A stretch of DNA of 19,374 nt from CAZXCG01 sp964639205 (GTDB taxonomy: Bacteria; Bacillota; Clostridia; Oscillospirales; Acutalibacteraceae). Positions within the stretch are counted from its first letter, which is position 1; the number at the start of each line of letters is the position of its first letter. Below the pieces are notes generated by a model. It searched no databases, was not told the DNA's origin, and saw only the letters and a list, made by a program, of their open reading frames with translations. A program made the position numbers and the translations under genes. This document shows, in pieces, positions 14,454-19,374 of the stretch. Location: positions 1-19,374 of the forward strand of contig CAZXCG010000025.1 of assembly GCA_964639205.1 (NCBI GenBank). Reading direction: 5' to 3'.

Positions 14454-16487
14454 GTGTTGTCGCTTTTCGGAGTCCCGATCGAAAGCCTGAAAGGCGTGGG
14501 TGCAAAACGCGCCCGGCTTTTCAGAAAGCTCGGTGTCAACAGCGTTGGGGATTTGCTTTTGTTTTACCCGCGCAGCTATGAAAATTGGAATAAAATAACA
14601 AGTATTGCGGACGCGCCGACAGGCGAGGTCTGCTGCGTTAAGGCATATTTGGCGACGCCTGTTTCAACAGCGTCTGTTAAAGGCGCTATGATAATTTCTC
14701 ACGCCACCGTATTTGACGATACCGCCCCGCTGAAGCTGACCTTTTTTAACAACAAGTATATATCTTCAATGCTCAAGGCGGGGGAAGAGTACTATTTCCT
14801 CGGCAAGGTTGACAGAGGCATTTACGGTCCGCAAATGATCTCCCCTAAATTTTTAAAGGTCGGAAAAGCCGAAACCCTTCGCCCCATATATAATCTGACC
14901 GCAGGCTTGCCCAACGGCGCGGTCTGTTCGGCGGCGGAGCAGGCAATAGCGCTGCTTCCGGAAAAAATTAAGGACCCGCTTCCGCAATTTTTGCTGCGGA
15001 AATATTCTCTTTGCAATTACGGCTTTGCCATCAGAAATATTCACTTTCCGAATACTTCCGCCGATTTGGAGTGCGCCCGCCGCCGCCTTATATTTCAGGA
15101 GCTGCTGACGCTCACGCTCGGACTTTCCGGACTTAAGATGTATAACTCGCAAAAAGCGGGCGAGCCCCTAAAAATTGATTTCACCGACGAATACCTTGCT
15201 TTGCTGCCTTTTAAAATGACAGACGCACAGCGAAGGGCGCTTGACGCCTGCGCCGACGATATGCGAAAAGCCGCGCCGCCAATGCACAGGCTTATACAGG
15301 GCGACGTCGGTTCGGGCAAAACCGCAGTTGCGGCCGGGGTCTGCTATTTTGCTGCGAAAAACGGTTTCCAAGCCGCCTTTATGGCGCCCACGGAAATTTT
15401 GGCTCAACAGCACTATAAGTCGCTGACCGCGCTCTTTTCTGCCGAAAATATAAAGGTTGATCTGCTTATCGGCGCTTTAAGCGCCGCCCGAAAAAAGCAG
15501 GTGCGGGCGCGTTTGGAAAGCGGAGAAACGCAGGTCGTAATCGGTACGCACGCGTTGATTACCGAGGCAACCGTTTTTAAAAATCTCGGCGCTGTAGTAA
15601 CAGACGAGCAGCATCGCTTTGGAGTTGCGCAGCGTACAAGCCTTGCCGAAAAAGGCAAAGCGCCGCACCTTCTGGTAATGAGCGCCACCCCCATACCGCG
15701 CACCTTGGGGCTTACCGTTTTCGGCGATCTTGACATAAGCGTCATTGACTGTCTTCCTCCGGGCAGACAGCCGATAAAAACGGTTTTGATAAATTCGGAT
15801 AAACGCTCGCGCGCCCTGAATTTTGTAAAAAAGGAAATCAACAGCGGCAGGCAGGCGTATATAGTTTGTCCGCTTGTTGAAGAGGGCGAGGGCGAATTGG
15901 CAAGCGCCGAAAACTATGCTGCGGAGCTTATGCTGAGCGCTTTTTCCGAATACCCCGTAGGCATACTCCACGGTAAAATGAAGAGCGCCGAAAAAGAGAA
16001 AGTTATGGCGGAATTTTCCTCGGGGAAAATTTCGGTTTTGGTATCGACAACGGTTGTAGAGGTGGGCGTCGACGTACCCAACGCTACTGTTATGATGATA
16101 GAAAACGCCGAGCGCTTTGGGCTCTCACAGCTTCATCAGCTGCGCGGACGCGTCGGCAGGGGCAGGCAAAGATCCTACTGTATACTTGTGTCAGACAGTC
16201 AAAGCAAAAAGACCCTCGACCGCCTGAACATTATGTGCCGAACCTCGGACGGGTTTGAAATTGCAGAGGAAGATTTAAAGGCAAGGGGACCGGGCGATTT
16301 TTTCGGGGAACGCCAGCATGGCTTGCCTGAGCTGAGAATTGCAAACCTCAGCGATATAGAAAGTTTGGAAAACGCGCAGTCGGCGGCAAAAGAGATTTTG
16401 GCTTTTTCGCCCGATTTAAGCGCGCCGCAGCTCAAAGGACTTAAAACCGAGCTTAAACGTTTGTTTTCAAACGCCGCGCAGAATTGA
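14454..16487 (+). CDS. recG: ATP-dependent DNA helicase RecG
   Basis: Branch-migrating helicase that remodels stalled replication forks and Holliday junctions. The N-terminal wedge domain begins with LESLKGVG-like IESLKGVGAKRARLF and contains an OB-fold (GEVCCVKAYL). The helicase core has Walker A GDVGSGKTAVAAG (15301-15339), the DExH box TDEQHRFG (15601-15624), SATPIPRTL, LHGKMKSAEKEKV and QLRGRVGRG. The C-terminus ends with ARGPGDFFGERQHG and a short tail. About 677 residues is normal. GGTGGTGAT (14445-14453) resembles the anti-SD complement, so a GTG at 14454 or TTG at 14457 is the likely start. The ATG at 14427 has no ribosome binding site and lies about 10 bases from the predicted transcription start. 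It converges with spoIIID. Confidence 0.95.
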   Translation: MLSLFGVPIESLKGVGAKRARLFRKLGVNSVGDLLLFYPRSYENWNKITSIADAPTGEVCCVKAYLATPVSTASVKGAMIISHATVFDDTAPLKLTFFNNKYISSMLKAGEEYYFLGKVDRGIYGPQMISPKFLKVGKAETLRPIYNLTAGLPNGAVCSAAEQAIALLPEKIKDPLPQFLLRKYSLCNYGFAIRNIHFPNTSADLECARRRLIFQELLTLTLGLSGLKMYNSQKAGEPLKIDFTDEYLALLPFKMTDAQRRALDACADDMRKAAPPMHRLIQGDVGSGKTAVAAGVCYFAAKNGFQAAFMAPTEILAQQHYKSLTALFSAENIKVDLLIGALSAARKKQVRARLESGETQVVIGTHALITEATVFKNLGAVVTDEQHRFGVAQRTSLAEKGKAPHLLVMSATPIPRTLGLTVFGDLDISVIDCLPPGRQPIKTVLINSDKRSRALNFVKKEINSGRQAYIVCPLVEEGEGELASAENYAAELMLSAFSEYPVGILHGKMKSAEKEKVMAEFSSGKISVLVSTTVVEVGVDVPNATVMMIENAERFGLSQLHQLRGRVGRGRQRSYCILVSDSQSKKTLDRLNIMCRTSDGFEIAEEDLKARGPGDFFGERQHGLPELRIANLSDIESLENAQSAAKEILAFSPDLSAPQLKGLKTELKRLFSNAAQN

Positions 16488-16526
16488 AAAGAAATTACAG
16501 CCTCACAGGCGGTTATCCGTTACCCG

Positions 16527-16553
16527 GCCGGGGCTTTAAGGATGAGCTCCGGC
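16527..16553. terminator. Hairpin between convergent recG and spoIIID
   Basis: GCCGGGGCT and AGCTCCGGC (16527-16535 and 16545-16553) pair over 9 positions with one G-U and a 9-base loop. No run of Ts follows on either strand, so it is at best a weak terminator. It sits in the 110-base gap between the two stop codons. Confidence 0.4.
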
Positions 16554-16597
16554 AGTTGAAAATCGGGATTCAGACAGTTCATAAAATCTATTTCAAT

Positions 16598-16861
16598 CTA
16601 TTTCATAGCTTTCCTTTTTTCAAGATATTTGTTTTTTGTCGCAAGTCCCCCGCGTATATGCCGCTGCGCTTTGTTTATCTCAAGGATTTTCTTTGTTTCC
16701 CGGTAAAGCGCCGGATTTAATTTTTGCAGTCTTTGGCTTACGTCTTTATGTACGGTACTCTTGCTTACGGCAAACCTCTTTGCCGTACTTCGCACGGTTG
16801 CCTTGTTTTCTATAATATACCGTGCCAGCTCCACGGCGCGCTCTTCCACATTACCTTTCAT
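16598..16861 (-). CDS. spoIIID: Sporulation regulator SpoIIID
   Basis: DNA-binding switch protein of the mother cell during sporulation. In Bacillus and Clostridia it modulates the SigmaE regulon and helps turn on sigK. The 87-residue product is close to the family length. A helix-turn-helix (about 21-43: ATVRSTAKRFAVSKSTVHKD) is followed by the basic region with LNPALYRET, and the hallmark RHIRGGLATKNKY (68-80). The start codon lies behind AGGGGG. The gene is divergent from glyQS and convergent with recG, so it is a single-gene unit. Its presence says the organism, or a recent ancestor, forms spores. Confidence 0.95.
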   Translation of the reverse strand: MKGNVEERAVELARYIIENKATVRSTAKRFAVSKSTVHKDVSQRLQKLNPALYRETKKILEINKAQRHIRGGLATKNKYLEKRKAMK

Positions 16862-16886
16862 ATAAAGCCCCCTAACAGGTTTGTTA

Positions 16887-16916
16887 ATTTATATGCGAAC
16901 GGCGGGCTGTGTATTC
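16887..16916 (-). promoter_or_regulatory. Possible SigmaE-type promoter of spoIIID
   Basis: Reading the minus strand, GAATACA (16916 to 16910) and CATATAAAT (16895 to 16887) are about 16 bases apart between ATA and CATA. They resemble the -35 and CATA-type -10 of SigmaE promoters, and in B. subtilis spoIIID is SigmaE-dependent. The match is short and found by eye. Confidence 0.3.
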
Positions 16917-16975
16917 AAAATGTATGGTTATATTATTTTTCAGTCTTCCCCGGCGGTTTCGGCCGGAAAAAACAC

Positions 16976-17005
16976 TTGACATAATATAAAAGGATAAGAT
17001 ATACT
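16976..17005 (+). promoter_or_regulatory. Promoter of glyQS
   Basis: TTGACA (16976-16981), an 18-base AT-rich spacer and TATACT (17000-17005). Transcription should start near 17012 and produce a leader of about 124 bases. Confidence 0.8.
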
Positions 17006-17016
17006 AAGAAATGTTC

Positions 17017-17068
17017 GGGAGCAGCCGGCGACGCTGAAGACCGCCGGTTTTCAATGCTTCCTCTTTTT
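17017..17068 (+). terminator. Attenuator-like hairpin in the glyQS leader
   Basis: GGGAGCA (17017-17023) pairs with TGCTTCC (17055-17061). Inside it CCGGCG (17025-17030) pairs with CGCCGG (17042-17047) around an 11-base loop. A short gap and five Ts (17064-17068) follow. It looks like a terminator lying between promoter and gene, so glyQS may be controlled by attenuation. The T-box core sequence is absent, and a second hairpin AAAGC-TCTAT-GCTTT (about 17084-17098) lies downstream. I do not recognise an RNA class. Confidence 0.5.
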
Positions 17069-17135
17069 CAGATATGCTCTGCCTAAAGCTCTATGCTTTA
17101 CGGCTAATTACAGCGGGCATTTTACGGAGGATAAA

Positions 17136-18509
17136 ATGGATAACAGCAAAAAAACGATGGACAAAATAGTTTCACTTTGTAAAAACAGAGGCTTTATATA
17201 CGCCGGCTCCGAGATTTACGGCGGTCTTTCAAATACGTGGGATTACGGTCCGCTCGGAGTTGAATTTAAAAACAACGTAAAAAAGGCGTGGCTTAAAAAA
17301 TTTGTTCAGGAGAGCAAGTACAATGTCGGTTTGGATTCCGCAATACTGATGAATCCGCAGACATGGGTAGCCTCGGGTCACGTCGGAGGCTTTTCCGACC
17401 CTCTTTTGGATTGCAAGGACTGTAAAACCCGCCACCGCGCCGACAAGCTTATTGAGGATTTCGGCGCCGACGCCAACGGTATGAGTATGGAGCAGATGGC
17501 TCAGTTTATTAAGGATAACAATATCACCTGTCCTGAGTGCGGCGGCAGTAATTTTACGGATATACGTCAATTTAATCTTATGTTCAAGACGTTCCAGGGG
17601 GTTACCGAGGACGCTAAGAATGAGCTTTTCCTCCGCCCGGAAACCGCGCAGGGAATTTTTGTAAACTTTGCAAATATTGCAAGAACAACACGAAGGAAAA
17701 TTCCGTTCGGCGTTGCTCAGATAGGCAAGTCCTTCCGCAACGAAATTACTCCCGGTAACTTTACATTCCGTACCAGAGAATTTGAGCAAATGGAGCTTGA
17801 GTTTTTCTGCAAGCCCGGCACCGACCTTGACTGGTTCTATTATTGGAAGGATTATTGCAAAAACTGGCTGTTGAATCTTGGCCTCCGCGAGGAAAACCTA
17901 CGTCTGCGCGACCATTCCCCCGAGGAGCTTTCTTTCTACTCAAAAGCAACAACCGACATCGAATTTCTTTTCCCGTTCGGTTGGGGTGAGCTTTGGGGTA
18001 TTGCAGACCGCACCGATTACGACCTTACCCAGCATATAAACCACTCCGGCAAAAGCCTCGATTATTTTGATCCTTCCGATAATACTCGCTATGTCCCCTA
18101 TGTTGTTGAGCCGTCGCTCGGCGCCGACAGAGTTGCGCTTGCATTCCTTTGCGACGCTTATGACGAAGAGCAAATCGATGAAAAGGATTCGCGCGTTGTT
18201 ATGCGTCTGCACCCTGCACTTGCTCCGTATAAGGCTGCTGTGCTGCCCCTTTCCAAAAAGCTTGCGGAAAACGCCGAAGAGGTTCGTGCCGGGCTGGCAA
18301 AACGTTTTATGGTTGATTATGACGATACAGGCTCGATAGGTAAAAGGTACCGTCGTCAGGATGAAATAGGGACGCCTTTTTGCGTTACATATGACTTTGA
18401 TTCCCTTGAAGACGGCTGTGTAACTGTCCGCGATAGAGATACAATGCAGCAAGAGCGCGTTAAAATTGACGGGCTTGTTAAATATATTGACGATAAGCTG
18501 GATTTCTGA
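17136..18509 (+). CDS. glyQS: Glycyl-tRNA synthetase, dimeric type
   Basis: Charges tRNA-Gly with glycine. The 457-residue single-chain class II enzyme is the homodimeric form found in many Gram-positives, archaea and eukaryotes, not the GlyQ/GlyS two-subunit form. A zinc-binding insertion is marked by Cys93, Cys96, Cys132 and Cys135 (CKDC and CPEC). Class II motif 2 lies at FGVAQIGKSFRNEITP (191-206) with FRTREFEQME (211-220). Motif 3 is EPSLGADRVALA. A C-terminal anticodon-binding domain follows (KAAVLPLSKKL onward). The ATG is preceded by GGAGG (17126-17130). The leader contains an attenuator-like hairpin. It is a single-gene unit closed by a terminator at 18523. Confidence 0.96.
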   Translation: MDNSKKTMDKIVSLCKNRGFIYAGSEIYGGLSNTWDYGPLGVEFKNNVKKAWLKKFVQESKYNVGLDSAILMNPQTWVASGHVGGFSDPLLDCKDCKTRHRADKLIEDFGADANGMSMEQMAQFIKDNNITCPECGGSNFTDIRQFNLMFKTFQGVTEDAKNELFLRPETAQGIFVNFANIARTTRRKIPFGVAQIGKSFRNEITPGNFTFRTREFEQMELEFFCKPGTDLDWFYYWKDYCKNWLLNLGLREENLRLRDHSPEELSFYSKATTDIEFLFPFGWGELWGIADRTDYDLTQHINHSGKSLDYFDPSDNTRYVPYVVEPSLGADRVALAFLCDAYDEEQIDEKDSRVVMRLHPALAPYKAAVLPLSKKLAENAEEVRAGLAKRFMVDYDDTGSIGKRYRRQDEIGTPFCVTYDFDSLEDGCVTVRDRDTMQQERVKIDGLVKYIDDKLDF

Positions 18510-18522
18510 TCTGAAAAAGCTG

Positions 18523-18555
18523 AATCCCCGCGCTTATGTGCGGGGATTTATTTGC
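18523..18555 (+). terminator. Terminator of glyQS
   Basis: An 11-base-pair stem (18523-18533 with 18538-18548, one G-U) closes a TTAT loop and is followed by the short T-rich tail TATTTG. It lies 13 bases after the stop codon. Confidence 0.8.
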
Positions 18556-18566
18556 TCCGGTAATTC

Positions 18567-18595
18567 TTGACAAGCACGCAAGCTTGTGATATACT
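18567..18595 (+). promoter_or_regulatory. Strong promoter upstream of the tRNA-Pro region
   Basis: TTGACA (18567-18572), a 17-base spacer and TATACT (18590-18595) with an extended TGA, matching the trp promoter in both boxes. It lies about 50 bases before the tRNA-like remnant at 18649 and about 250 bases before the intact tRNA. No better promoter is seen nearer to the intact tRNA. Confidence 0.8.
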
Positions 18596-18648
18596 TGCTA
18601 AGCTGAAGTTTGATTTATTTCGGATGTTAAAATCAGTATTCGGTATTC

Positions 18649-18728
18649 CGGGGTGCAGCGCAGCTGGCAGCGCGCGGCATTTGGGAGCATGTAACACCTC
18701 GCCGACGACCGGAGATCCGCCATCCCGC
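18649..18728 (+). pseudogene. Decayed tRNA-Pro-like sequence
   Basis: The 5' half reads as a tRNA: acceptor CGGGGTG (18649-18655), D stem GCGC/GCGC (18658-18661 and 18670-18673) and the loop TTTGGGA (18680-18686) with a UGG anticodon. CATCCCG (18721-18727) can close the acceptor over 7 pairs. However, the 3' strand of the anticodon stem (expected TGCCG) is replaced by GCATG, no T arm can be formed, the total is about 7 bases too long, and no CCA follows. It is best read as a non-functional tRNA-Pro relic. Confidence 0.55.
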
Positions 18729-18813
18729 AACCCCTTGCAATCACCGGGGTTTCCGCACTTAATCCCTTCCGCAAAATCCCTAAGACTGTCGTTTGACCAC
18801 ATCTTTGACCACA
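18729..18813. other. Possible attachment-end remnant of an integrative element
   Basis: Right after the tRNA relic is an inverted repeat AACCCC/GGGGTT (18729-18734 and 18746-18751). Further on are two direct copies of TTTGACCACA (18792-18801 and 18804-18813), 12 bases apart. On the minus strand they read VVKDVVKRQS followed by a stop. This arrangement resembles the 3' end of tyrosine-integrase genes that face a tRNA target in many Bacillota islands. No integrase gene remains, so the call rests on resemblance. Confidence 0.35.
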
Positions 18814-18844
18814 ACGGCAGAAAACACGAAAAAACTCTAAATAT

Positions 18845-18920
18845 CCGGGTGTAGCTCAGATGGTAGAGCGCGTGGTTTGGGACCACGAGGCCGCTGGTTC
18901 GAAACCAGTCACTCGGACCA
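18845..18920 (+). tRNA. tRNA-Pro (UGG)
   Basis: A complete 76-base cloverleaf. The acceptor CCGGGTG/CACTCGG has one G-U. The D stem is GCTC/GAGC, and the anticodon stem CGTGG/CCACG closes loop TTTGGGA. The anticodon TGG is at 18878-18880. The T arm is GCTGG-TTCGAAA-CCAGT, the discriminator is A, and CCA is encoded (18918-18920). A terminator follows directly. UGG can read all four Pro codons with modification. Confidence 0.96.
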
Positions 18921-18923
18921 CGT

Positions 18924-18959
18924 CGGAGCAAAGTTCGCTTTGCTCCGGCTTATTTTTTT
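18924..18959 (+). terminator. Terminator of the tRNA-Pro gene
   Basis: A perfect 10-base-pair stem CGGAGCAAAG/CTTTGCTCCG (18924-18933 and 18938-18947) closes a UUCG tetraloop. A 5-base gap and seven Ts (18953-18959) follow. It starts 3 bases after the CCA end. Confidence 0.92.
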
Positions 18960-19008
18960 GCCTATGGCAGAAAATAAGCCATCCGCCCGCTTCCTTGCTC
19001 CTCCTCTT

Positions 19009-19089
19009 TCGCAAAAAGTCACGCTTGCTTTGGCTATGCCCTTGTAAACGCGGGCATAACGCCTCCGCTGCGCTGCCAACTTTTTGCGA
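19009..19089. repeat. Nested inverted repeat in gene-free DNA
   Basis: TCGCAAAAAGT (19009-19019) and ACTTTTTGCGA (19079-19089) are perfect 11-base inverted copies. Between them TATGCCC and GGGCATA (about 19034-19057) form a second stem. A further hairpin TGCGCC-TAC-GGCGCA (19092-19106) follows directly. No gene is supported in 18960-19374. The region may encode an RNA or be a decayed mobile palindrome. Confidence 0.5.
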
Positions 19090-19186
19090 GCTGCGCCTAC
19101 GGCGCAAGGGTTCAAATTCCGTCAGCAAGGTACAGGGAATATCTTTTTCAAGGGGCTTTGCCCCGTCATTATAGCTCTTAGACATA

Positions 19187-19231
19187 TCAAGTATTCATAA
19201 CGGACTTGAGTTATGGATACTCGATTTTTTT
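19187..19231 (+). terminator. Rho-independent terminator inside the inverted-repeat element
   Basis: A 15-base-pair stem (19187-19201 with 19210-19224, two G-U pairs) with an 8-base loop is followed directly by seven Ts (19225-19231). No gene upstream on this strand needs it once the tRNA terminator is counted. Confidence 0.8.
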
Positions 19232-19255
19232 GTGCCGTCGGGCTATGCAGCCCAA

Positions 19256-19294
19256 GCACAGACGTCCCCGCCTTAGAGACGGGGACGTCTGTGC
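19256..19294. repeat. Perfect 15-base-pair palindrome
   Basis: Arms 19256-19270 and 19280-19294 (core CAGACGTCCCCG) are exact complements around a 9-base loop, with no T run on either side. A shorter, decayed version lies at 9558-9589 after galK. This suggests a repeat family of intergenic regions. Confidence 0.7.
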
Positions 19295-19374
19295 ATTTCA
19301 GTGAGAGTTATAATGACGGGGCAAAGCCCCTTATTGATCCGCATAAATTCAAACGGTTTCGGAAATTTTATAAA

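Larger units (their letters stand above)
19150..19332. mobile_element. 183-base element with 29-base inverted ends (MITE-like)
   Basis: The ends 19150-19178 and 19304-19332 are inverted copies with one mismatch. Each end itself holds the small hairpin GGGGC-TTT-GCCCC. Inside are a terminator hairpin (19187-19231), the hairpin GGGCT-ATGC-AGCCC (about 19240-19253) and a 15-base-pair palindrome (19256-19294). There is no coding capacity. Size, inverted ends and nested palindromes fit a non-autonomous mobile repeat or a structured RNA. No clear target-site duplication is seen. Confidence 0.45.

Noticed and set aside
16587..16605. Tandem CTATTTCAAT-type 9-10 base repeat as a CRISPR or regulatory array
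   Set aside because: Only two short AT-rich copies at the recG-spoIIID gap; too little to support any function.
16484..16720. 78-residue plus-strand frame after recG
   Set aside because: It is antisense to spoIIID over much of its length and has no ribosome binding site or recognisable domain.
17012..17135. T-box in the glyQS leader
   Set aside because: The GGTGG-ACCGCG core is absent and the leader of about 124 bases is too short for Stem I plus antiterminator.
17229..17789. 186-residue open frame on the minus strand inside glyQS
   Set aside because: Fully antisense to conserved class II synthetase motifs, with no family resemblance and no convincing ribosome binding site.
18548..18931. 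127-residue minus-strand frame over the tRNA relic and the tRNA-Pro
   Set aside because: It reads antisense through a functional tRNA. The only meaningful part is the VVK/MWSK-like stretch, better explained as an attachment-site remnant than as a current gene.
18856..19185. 109-residue minus-strand frame ending in GFEPAASWSQTTRSTI
   Set aside because: This ending is the antisense translation of the tRNA, a common artefact in bacterial annotations, and the rest is palindrome-rich non-coding DNA.

Overview
The window looks like a piece of chromosome from an anaerobic, spore-forming Clostridia-type Bacillota, probably gut-associated. This is inferred from a complete spoIIID gene, a T-box leader on the tryptophan operon, strong Shine-Dalgarno sequences, rho-independent terminators, a dimeric glycyl-tRNA synthetase and medium GC. 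Within Clostridia the Oscillospiraceae/Ruminococcaceae-like groups are a guess; no rRNA or other taxonomic marker is present. I see no phage, CRISPR, toxin or defence genes.

Region 1 (1-6810) is a complete tryptophan operon in the order trpEGDCFBA. It is read from a near-consensus promoter through a T-box leader with a UGG (Trp) specifier and a terminator. Uncharged tRNA-Trp should open the terminator. Most junctions overlap by 4 or 8 bases, so translation is probably coupled. All seven enzymes from chorismate to tryptophan are present and look intact.

Region 2 (6811-14357) is a galactose-type sugar module. It holds an aldose 1-epimerase and a galactokinase-family kinase, then, after a 455-base gap with its own promoter and a folded leader, a sugar-binding lipoprotein, a double ATPase and a permease (MglBAC type). 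A small membrane-anchored InlB B-repeat protein closes the operon before a strong terminator. No galT, galE or regulator gene is linked. The kinase and the binding protein both carry substitutions in sugar-contact positions, so galactose is likely but not proven.

Region 3 (14358-18555) holds recG with its own promoter, spoIIID on the opposite strand, and glyQS. The glyQS leader contains a terminator-like hairpin but no T-box.

Region 4 (18556-19374) has one functional gene, tRNA-Pro(UGG). Upstream lie a strong promoter, a decayed tRNA-Pro-like sequence and a short stretch resembling the attachment end of a lost integrative element. Downstream are a terminator and several nested inverted repeats, including a 183-base element with 29-base inverted ends. 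The least explained parts of the window are this tail, the mglB leader, the glyQS leader and the InlB-repeat protein.
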